Part shown: in pieces, positions 12,189 through 23,302 of the stretch
How positions within the stretch are numbered: the stretch's first letter is position 1
Layout of the letters: each line of letters begins with the position of its first letter
NCBI GenBank assembly: GCA_014904845.1
Contig: MU119250.1
Span: 227,017-291,016 of the forward strand
Direction of reading: 5' to 3'
DNA length: 64,000 nt
Origin: Acephala macrosclerotiorum
Taxonomy: Eukaryota > Ascomycota > Leotiomycetes > Helotiales > Mollisiaceae
Made by a program: the position numbers and the translations under genes
The notes under the pieces: model-generated
The model's database searches: none
The model's input: only the letters and a program-made list of their open reading frames with translations
What the model was told of the DNA's origin: nothing

Positions 12189-14762
12189 ACGGTTGGTCAA
12201 GATGGACCTGAGATGGACCCTGCACGACTTAATGATTGCTGGGGGGCAATAGTCCCTAGGAGGAAGAATTTTGAAAGAACGATTTTACGTTGAGCTGTCG
12301 CTTCCATGCGCATCTCTTCAAATTACGCTATTGGATGCTGGTACCCTCGAGTTCACTCGAGGCTTCCTCCCAATAAAACGCACCCGACAGTTTATGTTGG
12401 GTGTGATGACATCTAGGTCAAAGTTCCTGTTGGGTTTCAAGATTGCTTCTGGAAACAGGATTTCCTGTTTTGTTTCCAGCCCAGATTGTTTCTGTTCTGT
12501 CTTGTTTTCAGCGTTTCTTTTCCTGGTTTGGGACTTCAGCGAGCATATTTTTTCTATTGGATGTTACGACTTACGACTTGGCATGGCATGGCATGGGAAT
12601 GACGAATTTTTAAAATCGACAACGGGATGCTATCAGTGCAGCGATTTTTTGATCTCATATAGCATTGGCATTGGCATATATCATCAGCATTTCAAATGCA
12701 TGGACTCGGAAGATACAGAGCTGCCCAGGTGATTGGCGCTCCTCTCCTGGTCATCTGACCAGAATTCGAATCGTAGGATTGTGGACGGGCTTTTGACGGA
12801 TTCATTCATGTCTACAATTCATTGTTTTTGGTGGGGACGATGGCTTTCTTAGCATCGTCAGGTCAAAACTTTATTAATATAAAATTTACAATTGCAAACT
12901 TGCTTGCGTCAATATATGCATCTAATCCTTCATGATATGATCCTCGCTACCTAAAAAGCCTCCTCAATCCATTCCCCCTCATGCAACACAAACCCCCATT
13001 ATATCTCCATACCCAACCTTACCCCGCATCCGCCACTTCAACTATCTAAAAAAGCAACTTTCCCCACGAAACTCTAAACTTCCCAAACCTCTGTTCGCCA
13101 CCTCAGCCTTTCCCCCTTTCCCAAAACAGTCCTCAGCCTCGTCGCCGCTCTGTCAAAACGCCACACTCGCCCGACTTGTATGAGAACCTGAAAATAGCCT
13201 CGCAGGGACCCTTGCTTGCCCTAGCATACGCTGTTTCACGGCACATTCCTTTTTTGTCAGTTCTCGGATTCTGGGATCGAGATCGGGATCCTTAGCTTTG
13301 CTTTTCTAATTCCCAGCCGATCCGCGCGACTGGTAAGACATCCTCATTTTGGCACTAAGCCACCACCACAACGATTTTTACATTGACGCGTCCCGTTCGA
13401 CTTGAGGACCGGTTTTTTGATTTCGTTGCGAAGCGTGCATTGTGTTCGTCGTAATACGAGGCTGATTTTACAACAACACTTTCCGCCTCGCTTTCTTTCA
13501 GCTTCGACGCTTCCGGTTTCGAATCATCTCGAAACTGGCTGGGGCGAAAATCAATAATGCTTCGTATCGGTGCGAACCAGTCAGCACCTGAACCTCAAAA
13601 ATATTGAAAGGCAAAAATGAAATGAATGGCTGAAACAAATGCCGAATGGCGATCAGGAACGGCGATCGTGTGATTGGATTGGCTCCTATGAAACTGAGGC
13701 GAAATCGTGAGGCTAAAGCTAAACGAAAGCGAGATGATGATCCTGGCCCCAATTCTGCTGGGTGCCGGTACTTGGATGGTGAGGTGACTCGAGCGTTGGA
13801 AAGGGGCTCAGGGGTAAAGATAAGGAAAGGGTTTTGGGAGATGAATGAAGATTGTGATCGGACGCTACGAAGGAGAAAAATACTCGCCCTGCTTGAGATC
13901 GATATTCACAATTTGAAGGAAGAACGGAGGAATAAATCTTGAAGACTTGAGGGGATTTGAAAGACACAGTAACCCAGAAATGCGAAAAATTGAATGGTAG
14001 AAGATATTTTGTATGCTATATCTAGGTAGGGTATCATACTTGTAAACATATACAGAAAAATTCTTTAAATCGCGCACGTATCCCATTCCCACTTCTCGAT
14101 AAAAAAAGGCAGACAAGAAGAAACATAAGAAACGGGTAGCGGCGTTTGCAGGTTGTAAATAATAAAACTTATCCAACCCATACTACAGAACCACAAACCT
14201 AAAAACATAGCTGTCTGGTACAAGAAATAAAAGTAGTGTATTAAATCCTATGTCCCCAATCTTATTCCTGCAAGAAGGGCTGGGAAGGCGACAATCGAAT
14301 ACCAAGGCACAAAACCAAAACCAGCGACCACCGCAAACTCCTCCGCTATGTGTGCAAGCTTAGGACGAAACACAAACATTAAAATCATATAAGAATAAGT
14401 ATACAGGTGCTAAGAAGGATTGCAAAGTGACAAGTAGAAAGAAATTAACTGCCAGCATAGCGATTGCTATGATCCTCGTTTTAAATACCAGACAGACGTT
14501 CAGCCCTGATTTTGTTGCATATCGAAGGGCAAGAAGTCCTTGTATAGGGTCCAAATTGTGCTTCGGTCTGACCTTTAGACCTGTTGTATTTCTTGAGTAG
14601 TGTCTCATTGGTGGTGAGGCTGTTGGCAAATTTATTTGTGGCCTAGTTTCCGAATTCCAGTTCTGGCTCTGATGGCCCTTTTGGCTGCAATTTATGTTCC
14701 GCGAGTTGGCAGGATTGGAGTTTATATATCATCTATTCAGGTTGAAAGAAGTGACCGCAGAA
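12189..14762. other. Long intergenic spacer between the two duplicated pairs
   Basis: About 2.6 kb separates the convergent ends of DUF6590 copy A and coiled-coil copy B. Small ORFs such as 13646-13942 have skewed composition and no family resemblance. No tRNA, repeat or inverted repeat was recognised. Confidence 0.4.
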
Positions 14763-17588
14763 TTAATTCGCTGCCAAATCGGGATCGAGGTGGTGAAGGG
14801 ACCCGTAACTTGATGCTCGTTGTAATGCATGCGAAGCTACAGCGAAGAGGCGTGTAGGAGAAAGACTCCGGCGGCGTGCGTGGTCGGCAGATACTTGAAG
14901 GGTAGCTCTTCCGGGAATGTGATCACTGCTTGTTCGTAGTGTGAAGGTTGGGAGGACGATGTCGCTTTTGGCTCTTTGACGGTATCTTGGGGGTTCTGGA
15001 TCCTCTGGTGGCGCTGTGATTATCGGGATATCAAGGATTGGAATTGCGGTTGGAGTCTCGGCGGGTTGAACAGGATGTACCGTGGATGCATAATGGGATG
15101 TATTGTCGTAAGAATTGGACCTCGATACTACTTCCCATAGTCCGGTCCGCTCGAGTTCGGGGTCTGGTGATGTACTTGAAAATATGATAGTTGTATTGTT
15201 GTTGTGAAGGCTTGGCTCAGGTGTAGGAGCAATTGCATCTTCGTGAAGATTAGTGGATGGTAATACCTCGAAAAGAGCAGATTCTTCTGGATCACAAACT
15301 GGCTTGGTGATTGGCGTGTCCAGGAGCAAGGGTGTTATGTTGTTGTGACCGGTGTCGTCAACCGTAGGTCGTGCTTTAGGTGTAGCTGTCATATCATTCT
15401 GGAAATTCGAAAGCGAAGCTTGTGACATCTCGATCTTTGGAGGGCTCAAGACTGCTGCCTTTCCTTCACTTAAGCTGGAGCTGCCTGGCAGATTGAGAGT
15501 GCCAGGACCATCACTCATCTGTAAAGTTAACGCGTCCTCTGGACTATCCGTTATTTGTGCAGTGTTTTGAGGTTGATCGTTTGGGTTACAGGTAGCTGGT
15601 TGAAGATTGGGAAATATTTCAGTATCAGTGCAAGAGGATTGAAGAGACGGATCTCCTGCCGATGTGGTCAGGCTGTTCATGCTTTGGATAGAGGCAGAAA
15701 AGTTGTCAATCCTGGGAGACAAGTGCTCTTGAGTTGGCAGAGCAGTTTCGAGGGCAAGTTCGGGATGGTTGACATCTTGAGCTGGAACTTGATACACTGC
15801 GGTTGGCGTGGAATCGGTATTCAGTGACATCGGGGTGATTGGCTCATTCGTGCCAGAAGCGCTTTTTCGTTTCGGGGTGATCGGAGAGCCTGCTTGCTGA
15901 GTTTCATGAGAAGCAGATTCACTTGGAGTATTCAAGGGCTCAATGCGGGCTTCTTCGTCTGGAAGAACATCCTGCGAGCCGCTCGAGACCCCAGATCTTG
16001 CAGTACTCGTGGCATGTTTCTTGAGAGTAACTCCTGGAGTAATGCCGGCAATTGTGTCCAGCCTGCTTTCACGGTTGTTCTTGTTCGCTGAATTACCAGC
16101 TTGGTCCTTGTCCCAATTCTCAACGGCTAGTTCGGACCACTTCTCGTCACCCAGCTCGTCTGTATTATCGGGAAACTCCAAGTATATAAATGCCCGCAGA
16201 AGTAGAGAACCAACAGAACTTTCTTCCACCCACTCCAGCAGCCACTTGTTGACGTAGTCCCTCTTGTCTGCAAAATCCACGTCTTTGTCATTGTAATGGA
16301 GGCGATAAACTGCCAGGCGAATAGGTGATCTATCGCGCGCCTCATATACCGTATCCATGACTTCATCGCAGAGCGCGTCTCTTGGCTCGTACACATATTC
16401 GGATTCAGTGAAAAGGCCCTGCTCGATGCATAGGTCTCTCGTGTCGAACAGGGCGTCTTCGGCGTCGCGCAGGTCACCGAGGGCTTCAGCATGCAAACTC
16501 GGATAATCGAGAAGGAGTTTCGAAGTCTCTTCGGAGAGTCGAACAGCATGGCGCTGGCGGAAGGCAGCATCTTCTGTGGCTTTCAAGTACTCATTTTCCA
16601 ACTCCTCCACCTCTTCTTTTAAACGTTCTGCTTCTTCGACTTTGTCCAGATACTCCCGCACTAGGCTGTCCTCCAAGACAAAATCTGTTGGATCTGAACC
16701 GGCTGTTTGAGATGGCTCAGTAATTGGTGAGAGTTTGGCTTCGATCTTGTTTTCAGGGACAGATATGTTGAAAAGATCATTACGGTGATAAAAGTGATCT
16801 TCCTCTTCCTCCAGCTCATCTTCTTCATCAACCAACCTCCTCTCCAAACTATCATATTCGTCTTCAGCAGGGCCTAGTTCATCTTGCGCAATGCGAAGCT
16901 TATCGTAATATGGATCTATATTTTCTCCAATTTCCAAGTTCAAGGCTCTGAGTTCATTGATTGTCCTTGTCAGTTTGTCAACGGCGTCGCGAACGTTGTC
17001 CCGAAGTCTTTGTACCCTTTTCCGACAAATTCTGAATGAACGCCGTGTTCGCCGTAATCGTTCACGTCGAATAATGATCCGCTCTCGAGCTCTCAATTGA
17101 CGAGCCTGGGCATCGAAATCAATTTCCGAGCCATCATCTTCGAAGCCTCTGCTCGAATAATAAGCTGAATCTTGTCTTGGTGGCCTTCCATCCCGATTTG
17201 TGTTTCCTACAACAGAAGCAGCATAGGTGACCTCTCGGTGCCTATTTCCTGTCTTTCCCTCCGCAGTATGAGGTCTTTGGGAGCTGCCTGTTGGCGATTC
17301 AAGCATGGCGATAGCTTCGTTTCTTTCCAAGATAAAGTCATGGTTTCGATCACCAACGTCCAGCAACTGTAATTTGAACTCAGACACTGGCTCAGCACTA
17401 GATTGCTTGGGCCCATGGGAAACGGCAGGGCCTGACCTCGCCCAAACATCCTGTTGGATGGGTGGCTGGTGGTCTTGGAAAGATGGACGTGGCCCCAACG
17501 TCGACGGTAGCTGTCTATGACCGTCTCCTCCTGCTTGTGCTTGACACGTCTTCGTCCCAGGACCTACATCTGATACGCCATCGGCCAT
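14763..17588 (-). CDS. Coiled-coil protein, copy B of the duplicated divergent pair
   Basis: An uninterrupted 941-aa frame. Residues about 150-470 are strongly charged helices: an Arg-rich segment (RERIIIRRERLRRTRRS), then QDELGPAEDEYDSLERRL and DEEDELEEEEDHFY, then LVREYLDKVEEAERL, FRQRHAVRLSEE and VNKWLLEWVEESSVGSLLL. These line up in order with copy A at 7794-9638. The second half, about residues 480-900, is Ser/Thr/Pro-rich and probably disordered, much longer than in copy A, and ends in HLDPDLAAN. No enzyme motif, signal peptide or membrane segment is seen. It faces the second DUF6590 gene head to head. Function unknown. Confidence 0.85.
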   Translation of the reverse strand: MADGVSDVGPGTKTCQAQAGGDGHRQLPSTLGPRPSFQDHQPPIQQDVWARSGPAVSHGPKQSSAEPVSEFKLQLLDVGDRNHDFILERNEAIAMLESPTGSSQRPHTAEGKTGNRHREVTYAASVVGNTNRDGRPPRQDSAYYSSRGFEDDGSEIDFDAQARQLRARERIIIRRERLRRTRRSFRICRKRVQRLRDNVRDAVDKLTRTINELRALNLEIGENIDPYYDKLRIAQDELGPAEDEYDSLERRLVDEEDELEEEEDHFYHRNDLFNISVPENKIEAKLSPITEPSQTAGSDPTDFVLEDSLVREYLDKVEEAERLKEEVEELENEYLKATEDAAFRQRHAVRLSEETSKLLLDYPSLHAEALGDLRDAEDALFDTRDLCIEQGLFTESEYVYEPRDALCDEVMDTVYEARDRSPIRLAVYRLHYNDKDVDFADKRDYVNKWLLEWVEESSVGSLLLRAFIYLEFPDNTDELGDEKWSELAVENWDKDQAGNSANKNNRESRLDTIAGITPGVTLKKHATSTARSGVSSGSQDVLPDEEARIEPLNTPSESASHETQQAGSPITPKRKSASGTNEPITPMSLNTDSTPTAVYQVPAQDVNHPELALETALPTQEHLSPRIDNFSASIQSMNSLTTSAGDPSLQSSCTDTEIFPNLQPATCNPNDQPQNTAQITDSPEDALTLQMSDGPGTLNLPGSSSLSEGKAAVLSPPKIEMSQASLSNFQNDMTATPKARPTVDDTGHNNITPLLLDTPITKPVCDPEESALFEVLPSTNLHEDAIAPTPEPSLHNNNTTIIFSSTSPDPELERTGLWEVVSRSNSYDNTSHYASTVHPVQPAETPTAIPILDIPIITAPPEDPEPPRYRQRAKSDIVLPTFTLRTSSDHIPGRATLQVSADHARRRSLSPTRLFAVASHALQRASSYGSLHHLDPDLAAN

Positions 17589-18580
17589 AGAAGAGAAGCC
17601 TCGTTTTCATCTGGATCGTGCGGTTGAAGTCACGTTGAAGTGGCTTGCCAGATGAAGTCGGGTACCTGACTAGGGCCGGATCTACCAAAGGCATCGGGCA
17701 GCTCCCGGACGTGATGGGTATTTCTTCTGGGTGCTGAACTGAGGCAAGATGACGATGTGGTTGACGCTGCCACTGTGACTAACGCGGGCGGGTTGTTGAA
17801 GAGCCGCGTGGAGAGGTGTTCTGGTGCTGTGAGAGTGTGGTGCGCCTGAGATGAGTGGTCGGGAGATGGTGGTCGCAGTGCAGCGTGGCACAGGCAGGGA
17901 TTTACGGGACCACAAGGTTCTAATTTAGTGGCGGCACGCTGCGGAAGGTGCGTGCGTCAGGGCTGCGGGCTGCACAGACGGCAAAGGGCATTGGTCTCTC
18001 AATGCATCTCTCATGCTCGCACTCCCAAAGACATCCCACGCGTCTCTTCAACATGACACAACAATACCGCAGCCCACAGCCCAAGCTCGACAGAGGCCAT
18101 ACAGACTCGCCGTTCCGAGAACATGCATCATCTCTCGGATAACGCTTTGGTGAGAAGCTGCCGATATCATAGCTTTATCCGTGGCCGGCCCTCCTCTTCT
18201 GGCCTTCCACATGTCACTCACGCCGCGCCGCTTTTCCAGGCTATGCATACGAAAGCTGCTTGAAAGCATCCCATGTGACCCTCGACCTATCAAGACTGCT
18301 CATAGTTCTCGCAATTCATGCAAGCCATAGCAAGACGGCTATCACTGGCATCCACCATCGACAACATCCACCTTCGGGAGCAAACACACCCCGCATTCAC
18401 ACCCACATGTGCAGCGATACGTGGACCATCTCCTCACAATCGATCGAACCCCACTATGTCTCGCGCAGACTTGGACGCAGAGCCTCAACCAATCTTATCC
18501 GCCCTATGGGATAAAGGGTGGACAATCGCGGGGCAAGGCATTCTGCGGCCTCCAAATCGTTCAGTGAGTCTGCCTCGCTG
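17589..18580. promoter_or_regulatory. Divergent promoter region of pair B
   Basis: About 1 kb lies between the coiled-coil gene (minus) and the DUF6590 gene (plus). An ATG at 18455 begins a short frame (MSRADLDAEPQ) that could join the DUF6590 gene only through a 32-bp intron, which is too short, so I treat it as leader or an upstream ORF. No specific operator was recognised. Confidence 0.4.
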
Positions 18581-20623
18581 ATGGCGGATACTCAGTGGCT
18601 ACCGGAGCCTGAGACGGGGCGATGGTATGTGAATTATACGGAACTAGGTAAGCTATCATACATTGCATCGATGTCTACCCGCAGTGACTGACATTAAATA
18701 GACGGCCGGATTGTTCGCAGATACTCAGACGAGGTGTACCCGTCAGAAGAGCAACCGCGATACCAACCACCGTACCAAGACGTTCCAGAACCACAAATAT
18801 ACCAACAACAATATCAACAAGAATCAGGATCTAGAGAAAAGTCGTCGTAAGTGCAACCCCACCACTATGAAAACTAGTCTAATGTTTGTTCTGGCAGTCG
18901 TCGGCGACATCAAGAGATTCCACATTCAGAATTGGAATATGCCCCCGTTGCCTCAAGTCAAGATGCTCGAAGGCAATCCGTATCTTTTGCACCATCAAGT
19001 CGTCAAGGCGAGCTGATACCCGAGCAGAGTAGTCGGCGTGAAAGAAGATACCATGGATCTCAAGGCTACAATCGATCGAGGGGAGAAGATAGGGTAGACG
19101 GTAGATCACCCCAAGAAGCTCCCTTTGGAAGCGAACAAGAGCTTTATGACGAAGAAGATGCCTGGGTCGCTTCTGCCACTGGAGACATGTCCATGATGAC
19201 TATGCAAGATCCTGACGTTGTTCCCGGCTATCACTACAAGCACTCGCCTCCTCATCAAAGTAGCAGGCCTGCCACGTACGAAACTACTCAGTCTCAACAG
19301 TGGACTGCCGATGCCTATCAAACCAAGGGTAAGGAAAGGGAGACTCAGGATGTCCCTCGGGGATCTCTTGGCCGACCTATAAAGGCAACGCCTGGCTCTA
19401 CTGAGCCGCTCGATCCCAGCTTCAAGAAGAGGAACAAAGACTATAAAACATTCTTCAAATGCGGCCGCGTATTCAAGACGCTGTGGACTGACCCTTATGA
19501 TGGACCATCGAGCGCTAGTGAGCACAATCAATTCGAAAGCGTATTCCGTGTTGCACATGGTCAACAGGTCTATTCCAAAATCAGGCGCTTTGTCGTTGTT
19601 CTTCAACGCGAGAGGTCTTGCCAATGTCTCCCAGTCACCACATACAACGGGAAAGGATACCGTAAGGGGGGCATCCGTATCGATGAGCACGGCTTAATCT
19701 ATACCGGCGACAGACCACCAAAGAACTCCCACGGTATCACCAAGGTACCTCTGAGGCTCAAGCCACCCGAGCGCAATAATGAGCGCTTAAGCAACAATTC
19801 CTACATCAACTACGGTAGGACATATTGTGTGGATACCCACGTGAAAGTCAAAGATCTTGGAGTACTAGACAGCGCTTCCACAAAATTGCTTTGTGATTAT
19901 TACAACGACATTCATTATGCTCGTTTTGATGAACCTCGCGGTCCGAGTCTTTCACGGAGCCCTCAAGCGCAGGAAGCTGATCTTGAAGGTGTCGGAAGAT
20001 CCTTCGGGGCAGGAAATTCAGAGGCTGACCCATCAACGACTTCTGGTTATTCACAATCGGGTAAACGTCGCCCATCGTCGAGCTCTCAACGGCGGGACAC
20101 TTCATGGGCGCAAAGTGAGGCCATAGACTCAAACACACAATACGACTATTCAACTATAACAGAGCATAGCGACGTGGGCTATGATCAAGGCGATCAACAA
20201 GAGTACTGGCCTCCATCAAGCGATGACCACACGGCTGCACCTGATCCAAGTAACCCGCCAACTTCCTACAACGAATACCATAATGACGAGTCCGCAGTTG
20301 GATGCGAGCCGGAGTCAGCACAAGGAGGTTATATTGACAATCGCGGTTATCTTCCTCCTCTTGATCAACATCTAGATTCAGCTGTAGGCCTTACCCCCGG
20401 TGAGGAAGAAGAGATCATTCTCTCCCATCCTCAAAACCCAACAGGTTCCAGCAAGAAACCGAGGAGGCATAGAGACAGAGATAGGGAAAGAGGCAGAGAT
20501 GGAGGCAAGGACAGAGGAAGAGATGGAGGAAGAGATGGAGGCAGAGATGGAGGCAGAGATGGAGGCAGGGATGGAGGCAGGGACAGAGGAAGAGACAGAA
20601 GTAGAGACAGGCGCAGAAAATGA
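18581..20623 (+). CDS. DUF6590 domain protein, copy B, with Arg-Asp-Gly repeat tail
   Basis: Three exons (18581-18647, 18702-18846, 18898-20623) give 645 aa. The start MADTQWLPEPETGRWYVNY mirrors the Trp-rich start of copy A, and the first intron (54 bp, phase 1) falls at the same place. The DUF6590 domain lies at about residues 245-390: FFKCGRVFKTLWTDP, KIRRFVVVLQR, CQCLPVTTYNGKGYRKGG, NYGRTYCVDTHVKVKDLG. It is encoded without introns, unlike copy A. The tail after about residue 400 is Tyr/Asp/Ser/Gln-rich and ends in repeated R-D-G-G units encoded by a 12-bp minisatellite. Function unknown. The matching layout of both pairs suggests that the DUF6590 and coiled-coil proteins work together; that is inference. 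Confidence 0.85.
20468..20620 (+). repeat. 12-bp coding minisatellite
   Basis: Tandem variants of AGAGATGGAGGC (with AGGGATGGAGGC and AGAGACAGA forms) fill the last 150 bp of the DUF6590 copy B gene. They keep the reading frame and encode RDGG/RDRG units. Confidence 0.85.
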
Positions 20624-21753
20624 GTCAACTGCATTCTCGACTCATAATATCCGAGGGCATGGCTATCATTTTCCATGAACTTTTACCTTGGAGGTACACA
20701 AAATACGTTCCAACGCGGTTGACGCCACGGATATCACTTCACACGTTCCTGGCCCAATACCGCCCTACTTGGCCACTCAGTGGCTGCTGCGGCCACTTTG
20801 GTCTTCTTCATATCTATGATCACGGCATTACGTTTTTGGAATGCCTATCTCCGTACTCTGTCCTCGGCAGGCCTTCGCCATTAACATGATCGTTTCCGAC
20901 CTGAATCCACACATTTCTTCCAAATACGCCTTTGCATCAGGATCCACCCTAGAAGCATTATGATTTCCATTGCATCAGGACGCACATGTTTAAGCTGGAC
21001 CTATGCCTTTTCGACGGAGAATGTCTCACCTCATGCATGCCGTTATTACTTTGGATGCGATTTTGGAACTTCACTTTCGGCAAGTGAGTGCAGACATGGA
21101 TATCTACAGGAACAATTTGGCTCACAGAGCATCTTTCCCTTGGATCAGGGTTGCAATCTAAGGTGTCATTTGCTCCAATTGCTATAATACTGGGATAGGC
21201 AATCTGCTGTTGCAAGAAGCTTCAAGTTTGGACATATCATGAGCTTCTTTGCTGTTAGTATATATATATATTATTCAACTTCTCACTCTTCCCCTTGCAA
21301 TCTCTATTGATTTGTTTTCTTTTCATCATACGCAGCATTCTGTTCGTTTGTGTGTACTTTAATTTCTTTACCTCTATGTCCAGACGTACATTCAAGCTTC
21401 CAACATCGCAAAAATCACTCTTCAAATATAGCTTCTACCTCCGCCTTCTCGTAAGGCCCACCAAAAATGCCATATGTCGCACCCAATCACAATTGATCCT
21501 AGAAGCTGTCAAAACAAGGCGCAGCCGCAGCTTAGCATTTCATCACCCAATCAATTCATTCTATGTAGTTGCGCAAACGTATTCTTGATGAGGACTCAGC
21601 CTTACGTGAAGCGTGCTTGGCGAACGTCACTTCAGGGTTGACCGAGGCTGACAACGGTGATCTACAGGCAGCGAGTTTGTATTTAATCCAACCTCATTCC
21701 CAGCTCATCTCACTTTATGATTTTATCCCAAATCAAATCAAATCATATTCAAA
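20624..21753. other. Intergenic, no supported gene
   Basis: Contains a short TA dinucleotide run at about 21259-21271. Small ORFs show no family resemblance. The last 200 bp should be the promoter of the MGC glycine-rich gene. Confidence 0.4.
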
Positions 21754-22197
21754 ATGGGTTGCGGACCAAGTCGATCGAGAGGTGGTGCCAGACGGCATTA
21801 TGATCCTTATAATGGGCCGAGGTAAGAGCTGCGTCTATTCTTTTCCTGTCCATACCTTACTTCTCTCCTCGCTTTTTTTGATGCAGCATGAGGGAGAAGC
21901 TGAAAGATAAAGTAAATGATTGACAATTGAACAGTAAACATCGCTACGGGAACAGCGCAGCAGCAGGAGGGGTCTATGTAGATCCTGGTTCGGGAGGCAA
22001 TTATTATGGTGGTGGTGGACATCATGTTGGAGGGCATCATGGTTAGTACTGCTTCTGAGGGTTGTGTGAAGGAGAGGAGAGGAAGGTGCTGACGCAGTGG
22101 AATAGGTGGAGGTGGGTTCTTTGGTGGGGACGGTGGTGGCGGCGGCGGAGGTGGAGATGGGGGTGGAGGAAGCGGCGGAGGGGGTGGTGGTGCCTAA
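21754..22197 (+). CDS. Small glycine-rich protein with predicted N-myristoyl/palmitoyl anchor
   Basis: Three exons (21754-21821, 21935-22041, 22106-22197) give 88 aa. Donors are GTAAGA and GTTAGT; acceptors are AACAG and AATAG, with a GCTGAC branch before the second. The N terminus MGCGPSRSR fits the myristoylation rule (Gly2, Ser6) with Cys3 available for palmitoylation and a basic patch after it. The middle (HRYGNSAAAGGVYVDPG) leads to a His/Gly segment and a C terminus that is almost all Gly with a few Asp, Phe and Ser. It was found by reading splice signals; no frame of this size is uninterrupted. A membrane-tethered disordered protein is inferred. Function unknown. Confidence 0.65.
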
Positions 22198-22447
22198 GTT
22201 GGGACTTGAAGGAGGAGGGGTTTGATGATACCACGATTTGTATGATTGTACTTTTATGTTTTGAGGCCTGCTTATGCCCTATTCCGAGAGAACGTTGGGA
22301 TTGGCCATATCCAGCCCTTTCAGCAACACAGAAACTTGTCGTCTTCCAGCTTCCAGTCCTGCTCCTAGCACCCGCAACATGGCAAGTGCCCTTCAATCTT
22401 TTTCACCTTATCACTTCCTTTCATCCAATTCACTACTACCTTGCTTG

Positions 22448-23302
22448 TTATTGCCCGTTTGCCGGTGTTCCACTCACTCCAATAAACACGACAAGAACAG
22501 CCGCATATGCAGAAGTAGCCGTCAAGATATCCCTCCCATTCCCTCTCACATTCCGTTGAAACAAAGTCAGTGTGAAAGCGAAAAGTACAATGGCCACTAA
22601 GCAAGTGACCAAGGCCGTCTTTCGTCCAGGATGCAAAGTCATAATCAGTACCGGAGCCATCAAAGCCAGTCCACCGAACAGAGCTCCACTGAAGACTGCG
22701 AAACTGAATCGCTCTAGTACGTGGACTTTCTCTCGTGCTGCGCTTCCTGCTGCGTCTATTTCTCTGAATTGGAGGCTGTTTTGTGACATAGTCCTAGATA
22801 GTGGTGGACAATTTCGGATCGAGTATTGCATCGTGTGTATTTTGGGCCTTTTCAAGAGACGATCAAACAGGGATGGCCATGTCTGATTGACTGATGTCTC
22901 GATCAACTCTTCCGGCGCTCCAAACAGTACTTGGCCAGGCGGTACAAAGTCAAGAGTACTCTGGGATAGAAACTCATAGTTTCGTATTGCTTGGCCTGTG
23001 GCATGTCAGACGAGGTTTGATGAACTCAGAAAGTGAGATATCGTACAGTACCTGTTGAGAGCTTCGTCCAGTTGATTCAGCCTTGCAGGATACTCAGAAT
23101 CTGCGAATCCTCCAAGTTTGAATTCTTTTTGCAACTTGAGTAATTCTTCTTGCAGTGATTGGATGCGAAACAGCTGTAAAACTTTGAAGTTCAGAATTAT
23201 AACCCTCGCATTGTGTGTTTGCGAGACGCGCAGCGCTTTCCCAAACGATGCGTTGAAGTCCAGATACTCTCTTTTCTTGTCCATCATGCTTGGGCCCATC
23301 AT
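22448..23302 (-). CDS. DUF6594 family membrane protein
   Basis: Two minus-strand exons (23302-23047 and 22995-22448) are joined over a 51-bp intron (donor GTACGA, acceptor CCACAG) to give 267 aa. The N-terminal half is a helical bundle (LFRIQSLQEELLKLQKEF, LDEALNRYCQAIRNYEFL). A short linker leads to EKVHVLERFSFAVFSG, three hydrophobic segments (GLALMAPVLIMTL, TCLVAIVLFAFTLTLF, TSAYAAVLVVFIGVSG) and the C terminus. This is the usual DUF6594 layout: cytosolic helices followed by a C-terminal membrane hairpin or triple helix. Length is at the short end for the family. Function is unknown; such proteins are expanded in plant-associated ascomycetes. Confidence 0.85.

Noticed and set aside
13646..13942. 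98-codon basic ORF in the long spacer
   Set aside because: Skewed Lys/Arg composition, no conserved motif and a competing antisense ORF.
18455..18612. Upstream exon for DUF6590 copy B
   Set aside because: Joining it needs a 32-bp intron, below the size of any other intron here; the ATG at 18581 aligns with copy A.
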